Below the pieces are notes generated by a model that did no database searches, was not told where the DNA came from, and was given only the letters and a program-made list of their open reading frames with translations. Positions 12,373 through 26,200 of a stretch of DNA of 64,000 bases are shown here, in pieces (positions within the stretch are counted from its first letter, which is position 1; every line of letters begins with the position of its first letter). This DNA is from Phoebastria nigripes (Eukaryota > Chordata > Aves > Procellariiformes > Diomedeidae), in the NCBI GenBank assembly GCA_035582835.1, contig JAYKAV010000900.1, forward strand, positions 587,539-651,538. Direction: 5' to 3'. Position numbers and translations under genes: made by a program.

Positions 12373-15300
12373 ACCATTGGGGTGAATTGGAGACTACATT
12401 ATGTCTTGGCTGCTGTGCAACTTCAGTGCTTTGTGAGCTATCAGATTTTCATCATCTCAGGTATTTTTTCTCTCTGCACCATTTTTTCAAGAAGATAAGA
12501 GCATGTATTACGTATAAATATATGCCATTATATAAAATCGTGCCATTTTTTAAGGATACATATATGCAGACATTCTTCCAAAAAATAAAACAGGATTCAC
12601 AATGTTTCTTGTAAAAAGTGCTGACATGTTTATATACACTCACTTGTGTATAAACCTACCAGCAGAAAACAGGCATTTACTGTTTAAGAAATATATGATG
12701 AGAGTCTCTCAAAACTTAAGAATTCTTCGAAATGTATATTATATATTACATTTTTGTAACAGCTTTCCACTAACTGGGTTTGCATAGCAGAACTTCCTGG
12801 ACCATTTTGATGCAAAAACATCTGAAAAAGATGTCGTGAACTTCAGGTTGAGACATCTTTAGTTATGTATTCATGTACAACCACAGACATATGTGCAGAA
12901 CTTGAATACATCAAGCCTAGAGTTTAGAAAATATTTTTCAGAGGGCATCACTATCCCTTTACAAAGTGTGTTATACAAAGTGTGTATATACAAAGTTTCT
13001 AGGGGTTTGTATTGTCTCAAATAGGTATTATTTTGGGTTTATATTGTGTCAAATTTGGATAGCCAAGAGCTCAAGACACCAGTGGTTGCCACATTTTGCA
13101 GTTGTCTGACAGGAAGATTACTATGGTTAGGAAAAACAAAGACCTTTCATATAGTGAGTCTGTGTCAGTAATTACAGAAATTCTCTGTCCCTTACTTACA
13201 AAGAGACATTTGATTTGTCAAATTCATCAAAGTTCAAAAAATACATTTTTACAGCTTCATAGAGTAAAAAGCTGTTTTGGCTTGCACTGCAGTATTTGTG
13301 AAAACAAAAGTCTTGAATTCAACATTTTTCCATTTCCTTTGTATGTGTGCATGTAATATAACTCTGGGAAGTTTTGGCTCTGTAATCTAATCCAGTAGAT
13401 AAACCTCTTCTAACAGAATTGAAATCAAATCTCAAACAGAAAGCAAGGAAAGTTAGTTTTCAGAATGAATACTAACTTCTGATGTCCTTTCAGTTCATCA
13501 GTTAAAGAAAAATTTGGAGACTGCTTCCATCCTTCCTGGATTTCTGTTTTTCCAAAATATACTTCCTGAAGAGTATTATAAAGATGTAAGCATGTAAAGA
13601 GGTCTCTACCCACAGCATCCTTAAATAAAGAGAACCTCTTGTCATGCTGGCAAGGCAGGGCAGTTACGGGAGTCCTTTGGGGAGTGGAGGAAAATGTGGC
13701 ACCGAAGTGTGACACAGCACATCACACTGTGCTCCCTTCTCTCTAAGAAACTGCAATTTTTCTCGTTAGTTTGTCAAAAATACGCTGATAGTAATACAGT
13801 CACTTCCCACACATGAAGAGGAACACAGGACTTTTCTTCCAGCATTAAGACACGAATGTCACAATGTTCCTGCCACCTGCCAAACTTGGAAAAGTCATCC
13901 TACTAATGAATCCCACCAGTGAAGACACTTCGAGCTTTCTCTTCCCTCTAGCCCACTGCAAAAGACTTCATCAAAAGAAAAGAAATGCTCTAGAGATGAG
14001 AAAGGTGAATAAGTTTTTTCTAGATTTTGCCTTTAAGTAGTACATGTTGGACATGACTTCAGGGAAGGGTCCTTGTCCAAAACACACAACTCCCTCTTCT
14101 CCTCACCCTCTTGCCCTGCCAGACCAGCAGCATACCCTTTCAAAAACAGAGAGGGAATTCATCAGTTGCCTAACATCTCATGTAGTTATTTTTACAAATA
14201 GAAAGCTACTACAACATGCTGGTGACCTGATTTTATAAGGTTTTTGTTTCCACTTTTGTGCTTAAATGAAAGGACTTCAACAACAGGACAACAGCAAATA
14301 ACACTCCACGAGTATTGTCTCACAAGCACTGTTGCAAAAGACGGTAACAGAAAAGTCAGGGATAATGTCCAAAACTTGTATTTCTCTTTCTTGATGACCC
14401 TCCCACACACAGTCTTAATCATAATGTTTCCTTCTTATGTCACAAAAGTTTTACCCATTTAGCTAAATAGTATGCAGTTATTTTATATTTTTAGTTAAAT
14501 AATATTTGTGAAGTTTTGTAATTTTATCCTCAGGATACTTAAAATAAAACATCAGGTGCAATCCTTCCTTATGGTTCTAAAATACATATTTCTTCCCATT
14601 TCCCTGTCCTCCCAAAATACTTTAAACACACCCTTCCAATTGCAAAAAGAAACATTCAGACCAAGATTATATGATGGCTAATTCTTTTAAATCTATTCAC
14701 TCACATTCACAGAAATTTACAAATACTTCTCCTGACATGTAAATCCACAATGCAAATCTGGGAACAATTTTGGGATACATTAGGTAGATCAAAATGTTTA
14801 TGTACAATAATGCCCACTAATGCTTTTCTTAGGGGTTACGTGTATACTAAAAATAAGCTACTTGCATTCAATTCTAAATTTCTAGTATGTGCATTGGTAT
14901 ATACATTCCACAGAGAGTATGTAAACGATACCATCCATATGCACTTGTGTCTTATAAACTCACAAGCGGATACCTTGAATAACTGCCTGGTAAGGAAGAA
15001 CAGAAAGATGGGCCAGCACAGATGAAATGAAAACAGTTCATCCATTGTGACTAGTAGCTCTTTTTGGAACTCAATACAAGCATCAACAGCCTTTCACCGA
15101 AAACAGAAAAAAACCCAACAGTACCAGTAAAGGAAATTTCTTTCTCAGAATTCAGAAGAAAGAAAGGAATTCTTTTGAATTCTGATTCTCTCTTTTGCTA
15201 CCCCTTATTCCTCCCTTGTTTTTCTTCCTTCAGTGAGAAGATGGGGAAGAAGAAAAAAAAAAACAGTAAGACTATTTAATGTCTTCTTTTTGAATTCAAT

Positions 15301-18300
15301 ATCCAGTAAATATTTGCAAAAATGGCCTTTTATGGCTTCCATTTTAAATCAGGTTTAATAGCCCACATATTAAACTTATTTATTATGAATAATCACTATC
15401 CAGTCAGATTCTTCTCTTCTTTGTGTCTGTGAAACAAAATGGATTTCAATCAAGTCATTCTTAATTTACACTGTTGCCAGGGAAAGGAAACTGAGACTCG
15501 TGAGCACAACCAAAGGTATGAATTAAATATAAAATTTGCTTAAAACCCCTTCTTCTGTTGAAATGCTTTTTGCCTGGAGCTAAATGAATTAGTTTCTTGT
15601 AGTGACACTGTTTTTTCTATTTTAGGGCTTTGCTATTGTTCATTTTCTAGAATTAAAAATATAAGCATAGAACACCAACTTTTCAAAGTAGGACTGTGGA
15701 AAAGTGTCTCTCTCCAGATGTTCTTTCAACCAAGCAGCAGTCATCTGTGAAACTTCCAGTANGGGACTCAAGGGTTTTGTATGCAGAAGTGAAGATTTGT
15801 TGCCATTTTACTGAATTTGCAATATTGATCCTTTATTTAAGGCACATAATGAATTATCTTAGTTCAGCTTCATAAAGAATGTTCTTAGTAGTAGAACTGG
15901 TTTGGCCCATCTTCAACCCCGAGCAGATTTTTATAAAAGAAAGCCCCTTACAAAATAAAATTAATCCTGCCACTGGCAAGTCTCTACAATAACATACTAC
16001 AAGCAATAGAAGAAACAAACAAAAAAAAATCTGGCTTCTGCTATTCCCTTAAGCATCCACCTACAGTTACAATTTCTCTATAAATTAAATTTAAATGGGT
16101 TCACAAAAGTTGATTTGAGAGAAAGAGTTTTTCTGATGGCAGAGTTATCTGTGGTATATGAAATGCTGTAATTAACAGCTACGCTACAAACAGAACAGAC
16201 TTGGCTTCAATTTAACCAACACTGTTTTACACCATCAATTTTACCAGAAGCATTACTTCAGGGTGCTAACACCAAATATTACAGAAGTTTCCGGGAAATT
16301 ATCATCATTTAATAGTATAACCTGCGAACCAAATACAATGTAGCCCTTCACAAGGTATTGTTCCTTGAAAATAATTCACCAGATAATGTACACCAAATGA
16401 ATAGTAAAAGACTACAAAAGCAGTAGGGGAAAGTAAATGTCAGGTAGGTATTCCACCACTGAGTAAGTGAGAATTTTTATTTTAGAGTACAGATAACCTG
16501 AAATTCTGTACATGTAAGTAACATAAGTAAAATGTTAATCTAATCTAGCAACAATTAAAGCCTCTTTTCATAAGTATGTAAGCAGAACTGACAGATTCAA
16601 TTTCATTCCTTCTGCAAGAGATTGCTGGGCTGAGAATGTCTCAAGGGTGTTCCCAGAGCAATTGCTAGAGCAGTACATACAGTTTCTATTCTCATTATAC
16701 TTGATTCAGCACAATGAACATCCAGCTGCTGCTCTGAAGGCAATGACTCTTGGGAGCATCCATGGAGTTAACAAGAAAACTGGTAAATTTTGTTCCCTTG
16801 TTCTGTTTTATCAAAGTCCACATCGAGTCTTTAATTCAAATTGTAGAGGAGGAGATGACAGATGTAAAAGTAAGCAGTTGATTCAGCTGGAGATGATGAA
16901 TCCCAGGAAGAGATGATAATTTTTAAGGTCTTTTCTAAAAAGAAAAAATTGATCTGGAACCATGTTATCTTAAAAATTAAAAATAAACAAAACAACAAAA
17001 AGCCATCTGAAAACAATTAATATAATTTATTTTCCCTCTTGTCGTTCTCTCTCATCTCTTCATGAGCATTTGTACATGACTCTACACAATCCTTTTTCTT
17101 GAGCCATACCAACTTGATTAACATACTTAAGAAAAGTAGGGAATTGGAGAGTGATAGTGAATTATGATTGCCATTGGTTTGCCACTTGATTGTTTCTCTT
17201 TTCACTTACACGTTGACACAACTTTTAAATAAAAAAAAAAAATTAGTTGGGAAATCTTCCTTTCTGCAGCTTTTCTTGTTTATGTCACTTTTTAATACCT
17301 CTCCATATAATTCCCCTTCGTCACATTGTTTCTTTCATCTAGCTTTTTCTTTTACTATTTCCTTTTCTCAGTTGTCTCACTTCTTTCCTGTTCCAACCTC
17401 TTCCTTTCCATTTGCCTTTCTGGACTTAGGATATTTGCAGATGGAAATATGAAGTAACCAAATTCTACAGGTCTTTGATTACAGGCACATCTACACAAAT
17501 GTTCAGCATCTGACCGTGGAGTTCAGCACAAATTTTCTTACATGCTCTGATATTGGTTCAAAATATTGAAAACAGGAAGATGCTCAACCCTCGAGTAAAA
17601 AACATCCTTATTAAGACATTTTTATTTCCAAATCAAAACTACATATGTGCTTTCAAGGAGGGTAGTCCATTAACCTAGGTAATGGGAGGACTGAAATACA
17701 TCAGTCATTAACATCCAGTCTTACAATATGGTAAACAGTTTAGCCATTAAAACAAAAGAACAAACAAACAACAAAAACACCCCTAGCTATTCCAAAACTG
17801 TTAATGAATTTGGCCAGGTTTTGTCAAATGCAGTCAGATGGAAAAAATATCCACAAAGAACTATGGTGGTAAAGCCACTTCACCTCTCTAAATGAACAAC
17901 CCAACTTCAATTCCCTCCTCAGCCTAAGGAGTTTTGAATCTATGTTTGTTATTTATTAGTCCTAGGATACGATGGGATCAGGTCCTCTAGGCTCTTGTTA
18001 ACCTTATATTCTCAGACACATAGGTGTTCGCCGCAGTCAGACACTCATCTCCTAGGTGGATGCACTGTAACCACTGAATTTGGTTTCTCTCCTCACTCTT
18101 TGGTCAAATGCACACAAGAATACTTGCGAACAGGATAACTGCTGGCAGTGATACTGAGGGAAGCAAAGAGCACCCCTGAATGCCTTACTGACACCTGAAC
18201 AAGACATTCAGACCCAAGGTGGTAGGAAAGCTTCATTCACATCCATTGCCAAAGGACAAATGTGATTCAGTGTCTTCCATCCTTCCATCCTGCAAGCTCC

Positions 18301-21071
18301 AATTTCTCTGTTTCAGGAGGCTGACAGATACCTTGATTGAGTACTTGAGTTTATTTTAAGAGAGTTTAGTTTTTCAGTTGCTAGGGTGTTGCCTGGACTT
18401 GAACCATTCACCCAAAACACCAGCATTACTGATTCCCCTTTTCCCCACAGGCTTAGAAACTGTGTCTTAATTTTCAATTTTATTTTTATATGTTCTCAAG
18501 GCATATATTTAGCTACGTATATATTTGTTTGGGGCAACAATTTCATTTGCCTGTGTGGCTACCCTTTTGATCTAACTCTATCTCACAGGAACTCTCAGTC
18601 CCAGAATCTGTCATCATAGTGACTTTCCCTTCTCTTTATCTATTTCTTGCCAAATCCTCAGATGCTGTTGACTCTGAAACTGGTTTCTAAGCTCAGCATA
18701 AGGTACAGGGTTCAATATCATAACCTCGGTAAAATTCAGGTACAGAATATGTGAAGTCAATTACCATTAATTATACGATGATCTCCAGTATGGATATGGA
18801 GCCAAAATAAATTTTGCCTAACCCTGGTCACCATCTCAGATGTAAGATGTTCTGCATTCCTGTGGGAAATTTAGTATTTCTCAGCATCTTTCTTGTCTCC
18901 AGGGCCTCAAATTCAAAAATATGATGGAGTTCCTAGTGGAAAGGTGGCAGAAAGCATCTCAATAGACCTGGAACTGGTATGTGACTTATTGCTGAGTGGA
19001 TTTTAAAAGTTAAAAACTCCTGAATCATCCCATTACAAAATTTCCATTAGTTTCAGACCCAGACCTGCCAGAGACTGGAAAGTAAAGCAAGTCAGGCAAG
19101 TGTTCTTCCTATTTTTATCTTGGCTTCTCAGACTCATGTAGTCTTGTTTTCCGTTCCCTGCATGCAAGACTTTTGACCCAAGTGACTGAGTTTATCCAAA
19201 CTGGTCAGGATAAAAGAGGTCACAGAGAAGCAAAGTCCTAAAATAGCCTGTAGAGAAGAAGGAAGTGACCCCATAGGTATTGGTAACAGTAGGAAAAATG
19301 CAGAAGCAGCATATGCATTACTTGGCACAGTGGGTCCCTGTGGAAGAAGGAAAAAAGACAAAGAGAGAAATGCCCTCAAAACAGGAAAAGTTTGAATTAA
19401 ATTTTGCCTCATTTTAAACACCAAAGTCAGTCACCAAAGAAAGGCAAATCTGGGAAACTGGTTTTAATGCTTGCAGAAACACTTGTTTAAAGGATGCTGT
19501 TCCAATAATGGAACAAATGTCCACAAGGAGAGAAAAATTAAAGAAACGAAATGGAGTTACCTCAAAATGCAGATATCCCTATCTCAAAACAATTCACAGT
19601 TATCTAACAACAACAAAGCATTTAAAAACACTCCTAAGAGGCTTATGATTGCACAAAATGTAGGATAGTCTGAAAGTGCTACAATTTTGTGCCAAAATAG
19701 TTTGTACCTTCACTACGTATACAATGACTGTTTCACCCTCTATCAAAATGACAGCTCTTTTAACAGAAATACTCCATTCCCCTCCCTCAAGAAAGGCACT
19801 GTGGTGGGAAGTGTTCCAGAGGGGATCCCAAAAGGTTTTGGAGTATTAGAGATTTGAAAATCAGTGATGGAGTGGCAAAATGATCCGTTTACTTTTTATC
19901 ATCAGTAGCTATCTTCACACTGTCATTCTCTTTTCAATCAGATGTCTCAAGGGCCAGAGTTAAGTGGATGATGCTAAAAATAGGCTGACACCATCTACTA
20001 CAACAAAGAGTGGAAAAAGGGAGACAGAGCTTGAATAAGTTTCTTTTTCATGGAAAAAAAGAGCATGGCAAGTTTCAAGAGTGATCTCTAACCCCAGTTG
20101 TCAGAAGTGTAATACAGAGAATGCAAGCATAAGCATCTATATTGCCCTACTGGGGACTGGAGGGTGATTTATCAAACATCTTGTCAGTCAGGTCTTGGCT
20201 TCTGCCAGCACAGATGCAATACAAGATGATGGGGCAGGATTCTTGCCATCAGATGTACACTTAATACCTGATTTTCAGAAATGGCATGCACCTGTACTTT
20301 CCATGGAAGGTGATTGCAGAGTGTACTGGGTTTCATCTTAAAAAAAGAAGGAAAATCAATTCTGTAATCATTAGAATATGGCAAAGTTACTAGTTTTATG
20401 CCTGCTGGGTTAAGACTTTCAGACTTTAATGACTTTCAATTATAGTTAGCTGGGCTACATGTGCTGTTGTGGCAGAGCTGAAAATGTCCTATTCTTCCTG
20501 CTAATCTCAATGTATCCAGAAACCTGCATTGCTTTCATGCATGGACCAAAAGCTGAAAAAATCTGCATCCTGGAAGAATTGACAGAGACCTCGGAATGAG
20601 CAAAATCAGAAGGAAGAAGAGAATGGAATCAACATTTCTTTAAAAAGCGTTTGTGAAGAATGTTATTTGTTTTAGTATAAGTTTTATGATTTCTGTGGTA
20701 TTATGTTTGTTTAAGAAACAATATTAAGGATAGTATTTCTTTATATTAAGATAATTTCTTAATTTCTAAGTAACTTGCTTTAGTATGAGTCTTGAAATTT
20801 GTGTAGCTAATAAATTTAGGCAATGTCTACAATAGCAAACGTTAGCCCATAGGAGAAGATCAGTAGAGTGAAACAGTTGGTGCTGAGGGTCCACAATGTA
20901 CCCTTTTAGGAGGGTATAACTTTGGACTTGTCCTAGTCTGCTCCCAGGGAGTGAATGCCCAGTAGAAGTTGAAACACAACATGCATGCTCCTGTCATGCA
21001 CTTTCCTGTTTAGTTTCATCTGAAAGAAATTGTTATGGTGTTCTCTGAGATCCTTCCAGGATGGGGCCAAC
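12373..21071. other. Unique AT-rich non-coding stretch
   Basis: No gene, RNA or recent transposon end was recognised. Open frames stay below 100 codons and lack domain signatures. Short imperfect repeats occur near 12961-13000 (three TACAAAGTG-like units) and 13003-13060 (a repeated TTGTATTGT.TCAAAT-like phrase). A pyrimidine-rich stretch lies at about 17260-17420, and A runs occur near 16020 and 17230. One ambiguous base lies at 15762. Confidence 0.7.
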
Positions 21072-21076
21072 CATGG
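21072..21076. repeat. 5-bp target-site duplication of LTR-A (5' copy)
   Basis: CATGG directly precedes the LTR and is repeated at 21641-21645 directly after its terminal CA. This fixes the insertion boundaries to the base. Confidence 0.9.
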
Positions 21077-21270
21077 TGTCCTGGTTTTGGCTGGGATAGA
21101 GTTAATTTTCTTCCTAGTGCTGTGTTTTGGATTTAGTATGAGAAGAATGTTGATAACACACTGATGTTTTCAGTTGTTGCTAAGTAGTCAAGGACTTTTC
21201 AGCTTCCCATGGTCTGCCAGGTGCACAAGAAGCTGGGAGGGAGCATAGCCAGGACAGCTAGCCCAACTGG

Positions 21271-21316
21271 CCAATGGGGTATTCCATACCATGTGATGTC
21301 ATGCTCAATATATGAA
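21271..21316 (+). promoter_or_regulatory. LTR-A U3 promoter: CCAAT, mutated CRE, weak TATA
   Basis: CCAAT lies at 21271-21275, TGATGTCA at 21294-21301 and TATATGAA at 21309-21316. The related LTR at 48587 has the full CRE TGACGTCA and TATATAAA at the same places. This copy therefore shows a C-to-T change at the CpG of the CRE and a damaged TATA. Promoter activity is probably reduced. Confidence 0.6.
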
Positions 21317-21410
21317 TAGGAGGTGTGGTCCAGGAAGTAGTGATAGCTGCTTGGGTATCGCTCAGCGGGTGGTGAGCAATTGCATTGTGCATCACTCATT
21401 TTGTATATTC

Positions 21411-21483
21411 TATCATCATTATTATTATTATTAATTATTATTATTATTATTACTATCATCATGATCATCATCATCATCATTAT
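21411..21483. repeat. (ATT)n/(ATC)n microsatellite inside LTR-A
   Basis: ATT units followed by ATC units run through the LTR between the promoter and the polyadenylation signal. The open frames with runs of I, M, H or Y across it on both strands are artefacts of the repeat. Confidence 0.9.
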
Positions 21484-21645
21484 TTTCCCTTCCTTTTCTG
21501 TTTTATTAAACTGTCTTTATCTCAATCCAGGAATTTTACTTTTTTTTCCCCGATTCTCTCCCCCATCCCACTGAGGGGGTGGGGGGGAGTGAGTGAGTGG
21601 CTATGTGGTGTTTGGCTGTCTGCCAGGTTAAACCACAACACATGG

Positions 21646-23169
21646 TAAATGGGAATGATCAGGAGGTTCTCTTCAGAAGATTCAGGTCTACTGCTGGAGA
21701 GGCATCATTAGGGGTCACAAAGGAAATTCAGAACATTTTTACTTCCTTTCTGTTTTTCCTGAGAAATATGCAAAAAAGAGGTAACTGTAAAGCTACATGA
21801 GGTTTTTAGGAGCACTTCCCAGATGTTACGCCCAGGTTTCAGCAGGAAGAATCAACCATAAACATACAGAAAAGAACATTTCCCTTAAATCTTGGAATCA
21901 CCAGCCAGCAAGTCATCCCTAAGCAATCCGTCTTTGTTTCCCCCCTTTTTAAAAAAGCCTCTTTACTTGGTCAATAACATCCTCATCTCCCAGAGTAAGT
22001 CCTGGAGTACCACAGTAACCAACTCCACCTTTTCCCACTGTCAGAGCAGAAGAAAATAAGCACTGAAAGTTATCTGAACAACTCCAAAAGGTTGACCTGG
22101 TTACGTCCAAATCTCTCCTCTGTTTCAGAATTGTGTTTATTAACATGAGACTGGACATATCCAACCCACAATGACCTTCTGTGAGCTTGAATGTTCAGTT
22201 AAACCCTGCATGTACCTACTATATTGAAAGCTTCAAAGCATTTTTGGCATATACACAGATTTAAGAACAGTATTAGTAAAATTACTTAACTGTTTTGATT
22301 TCTTTTGTGAATCACATAATTTCTTTTCATGTGAAGATAGGGTTGGTAGGTTACATTCCCCTTGCTCTTCTCACATTCCCGTATTGTTTTCAGAGTATTT
22401 TTGCACATGTAGCTTGAAAAGTCTGATGCTATTTATTTTCTGAACATAAAAATATTACATTTCTTTCTGTGTGTGCCCAACATGGCAGCCATTTTGTTCC
22501 TAGACTTGTTTCCAGTCTGTCCAAATAAAATATACTCAATCCTGAATAGCAAACAAACATGAAAAGTAAAGTGTGATCTAAAATGGTTCATCATTATTGA
22601 GGTACATATCTTTTTTTTATCATGAAAGTCAAACAGTTCAGATTTTCATCATGAAAAAGTATATTGACATGACTGGTACCTGAAAAGCTAAAGCAAGTGA
22701 TAATCTGTCAGCATCACAGTTTGGAGTGAGTCAGAGCCCATGCAGATATGCCTACATGCTGGAGCAAGCTCAAAGCACAGGGCTTTTTTTCAGACTATTC
22801 ATAATAAGATCAAACTTAACAACAAAAAGGAAGATATTCAGAGAACATCCTAAAAGCTGCACGGGGAAACAGATGCAACAGTGGTCACTGGAGACATTTA
22901 GCTCCACACTTGGACAAACACTGCCCTGGGTATGATCCTGTACGGAGGGATGCTCGGTACAGTAGTAGCTGGAGAAGATTTCTGTGGATCTAAGTTCTCT
23001 AAATATCACAGAATTTGCATGAATTTTCATTATATTTATAATCATTAATATTTTGTAAGACAATCTCTCTTTATCATAGTCTTATATTTATAATTTTTTA
23101 TTTGGAATAACTAGAGCTTATAGGACATTAGCTTTAGCACAGACAAAGAAAAAGTTATTCTTCATATCT
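21646..23169. other. Unique non-coding stretch
   Basis: No gene or recognisable repeat was seen. Frames are under 100 codons with no domain features. Confidence 0.7.
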
Positions 23170-23270
23170 TTCACCTGATCTAGTGAAAGACATCCCTGTC
23201 CATAGCAGGTGGGTTGGACTAGATGATCTTTGAAGGTCCTTTCCAATCCAAACCATTCTATGATTCTATG
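23170..23270 (+). mobile_element. CR1 LINE 3' tail fragment
   Basis: About 100 bases match the last part of CR1: CACCTGATCTAGTGAAAGAC, then GGGTTGGACTAGATGATC, then CCTTTCCAATCC and the tail ATTCTATGATTCTATGG. Only the 3' end was inserted, as is usual for this family. The tail type is the same as at 29659, not the ATTCTGTG type of the 10-kb element. Confidence 0.92.
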
Positions 23271-26200
23271 GACCCTATACAAGTAACACAGCTTCCTTGC
23301 AACTTCTATTCATATTCATCAATATGAACATCTTGCAGGCAGTCTTACCGGAAAAAAGAGTAAGTCCTAGAAGACAACACTTCAGTTTGTAAGATAACCA
23401 ATCTACCTAAAAACTGGATCTGCAAAGGACCTTTATTCATTACTGCTGCTAGGCAGAAAAGTTATAAATATTGAAAGAAACCTGACTTTTCAATTTCTCA
23501 GTCCTACTCTGTGCAGACAGAGCACCAAAATCCGTCTCCTAAACTACAGGTCATACAAGGCCAGCAAGCTCTACCTACAATGTGTGAAATTTGTTTGGAG
23601 GTGTCAGTTCAGTTGTCAGACAGTGGAAGTAAGTGAGAATGACGCAGGAGTTTACTCCAAGTGGGCAAAAAATGAATCTTGCAAGAGAAGAGAATGGGCA
23701 AACCTAAACCTGCAAAGACATCTAAAAGGCTATGTGTACACTCAAAGCAGGACTAAAGAGCTTCTGTGCTCTTTCAAGAGAACTCTTAGCTAGTAAAATT
23801 TAGATACAAAGTTTGAAATTCTACTCTACTATCCTTAAAAATGAATGTGCCAGCTAGACATTCTTAGATTAAAACAGGAAGAGCAGTTAGACAGAATTTC
23901 TGGCCATTTTAAATATCCACAATAGCTTCTTACTCCCTGAGCCTGCCTGTATATGGCATATAAAATAACATGAATCTCATCAGCTCAGTAGCTGTCTCTA
24001 CAGGACAGAACCATTTATTTTTTGATTGAAACTTGACATTTATTACTGTTTGGACAGATCCTGGTGACAATTTGGAAAGACATTTGTGGGCTTTCTGTCA
24101 GTATTTCATGTTAGCACAGCAAACCCCATTAACACAGAACCAGAAGAAACATCCATTGAATGTTAAAGAGAGACAAAACTCTGTCGTTTTTTCAAAATGT
24201 TTCCAAGACAATCCATGGGACATGAAAATCTAAAGTAATGGTTTATATGTTGTTTACCAATTCTGACTTTAGGAGAAACTTGAACAAGCCAGCTCATTTT
24301 ATGCAACAGCAGTTACAAGCCATTGCATACACTCCAGCAAAAATGTATTTCCAAAAACTTTGATCTACTAATTGTTTCTTTGATTTTCAACTTCATTTCA
24401 ACAACAGGGAAAACCCGTAAGTGAATCACAGTTAGCATAGGGCAATGCTTGTGTAAATGGTCTTCACACAAGCAGAAAGCCTACAGCAAGAAAAGTCAGC
24501 AAAAGTACTGAGGTTGGCAGAAAGAACAGAGTGCAAGATATGTCTAAAAAAATGTTTGGGTTTTTTTTCCACAGACAAAGTATTTTGGATGAAAAATACT
24601 GTGTTCACATGACTTTATATAATCTCTGAACATGACTCGTATCATCTAGAAAATTTCAAATTCCAGTATACCTTATAACAGAACTCAAGATCTTAAATAA
24701 TTTGTTGTAAAGGTAACGCCTACCTGACTTCATGTCACAGCTATTTCAGTTCTAGCTAGCAAGAAGGTGACACTTAATATTCAGAGAAACCTCAGTATAT
24801 TTAGTGGGTTCAAACAGAGATGCTGAGAAAGTAAGAAATATCTTATGCTTTATGAAATTTTAGAGTGTAGCTATTTCAAGAAGATCTTTTTTGGGAGTTG
24901 GTAATTTTCATTACTGAGGGAAAGATTTGCTGTGATAAAGTGTAAAAGTCTTCCAGGTGACTGAAGGAGAGAAGATCTTTCTACTTAGAAAGTGGTCAGA
25001 AGTGTTACACTAAATCTTTGAGCATGTCAATACTCTTGGTTTCCTATTTAGAAATGTGTGTTCATGAGTAATGTTATTTATGCAAATAAATCTCCTTTAG
25101 TTCAGTGAATATGTATTCACATGAACGATTACATATTTAGGCGTCATGTTTTTGTAGAACCTCAGTCACTATACTGGTGCAATCAAGACATATAGATTTA
25201 CTGGTATTTTTTTGCCTAATTGCACTTTATCAGAACACCCACTATAAGATTTACCTTTTAAAAAAAAAATTTGCACTTTTTGATGGATAGATATCACAAT
25301 ACTGTTCACATAATTAGATTTTAATGGAACTTCTGGTATAGGTGAAGGCTACAGCACTAAATTCTGATGGTATAGATCTATAAAACTTTAAGCCCTTAGA
25401 AAATGTAAGGTAAAGAGGTTCTCTGGTTTACCCAGAAAGTGTATCACACATGTTTCATACTCTGATTACACGTTCTACAGAATATTCTTCCTATCTTTAC
25501 CTGTGTGCAATATGTTGGGGAAAAAAAAAAAAATCCTACCTTTTTGTACTTTTTAAAAATCTACTTTGATGATATATTTAAGTTACATAGACCCTAAGGA
25601 CATTGTTATCAGATTAATCTTTGGCTGTTTTTAATTTCTGTTAATTCCCAGAGAAATACTGTAGCAGTGTCTCTCTGGCTTTACACAGGCCTTTATATCT
25701 GGCTCTCCACTCTTCCCCCACAGAGGAAGTAATCTAAAAAGTGCTTTCAAAGTATCCAAGAACAGATAAAGCTAAACAGCACTGTTTTAAAGGTCTATAA
25801 AGAACTAATCAGGTTTTGGCTGTAATTCTTAATATTCTTTAAATGCTCGATGGCTTTTAAATTTACTGTTTTTTGAAACACTTCACTGTTATATTTCCTG
25901 ACATCTTCTGATCACACTTACACACACCACATGGACTTCACAAACAGAAATTTTAGCATACTCTCTTCTGACAAGTTCATGGAAAAGAGTAAAAGAAAGA
26001 GAAGCCAGATGGGATTTTCTGAAGCTGGTATCCATACAGTTTGTAAAGTTTTAAGTATTCTAAACTAGGGCAGTGAGTCCACATATTGTATCAAAACTCA
26101 AGATACAATTAACTTATTTACAGTTCAAAACATGATATTCTTTGGCAGCACAGTGATGGGAACAGCCAAGCTTTATGTCATAGCAGGGATTTCTGTGAAT

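Larger units (their letters stand above)
21077..21640 (+). mobile_element. Solo LTR of an endogenous retrovirus (LTR-A)
   Basis: A 564-bp long terminal repeat starts TGTCCTGG and ends CCACAACA, giving the retroviral TG...CA termini. The same 5-bp target duplication, CATGG, flanks it at 21072-21076 and 21641-21645, so the insertion is complete and no internal viral genes remain. U3 holds a CCAAT box at 21271, a CRE-like TGATGTCA at 21294-21301 and a decayed TATA-like TATATGAA at 21309. The polyadenylation signal ATTAAA is at 21505-21510. An ATT/ATC microsatellite lies between promoter and signal. A 5-bp duplication is typical of ERVL-type integrases, so that class is likely but not proven. It is closely related at both ends to 48587-49162. 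Confidence 0.92.

Noticed and set aside
21199..21648. Frames with runs of M/I, Y and H residues
   Set aside because: Translation of the ATT/ATC microsatellite inside LTR-A on both strands.
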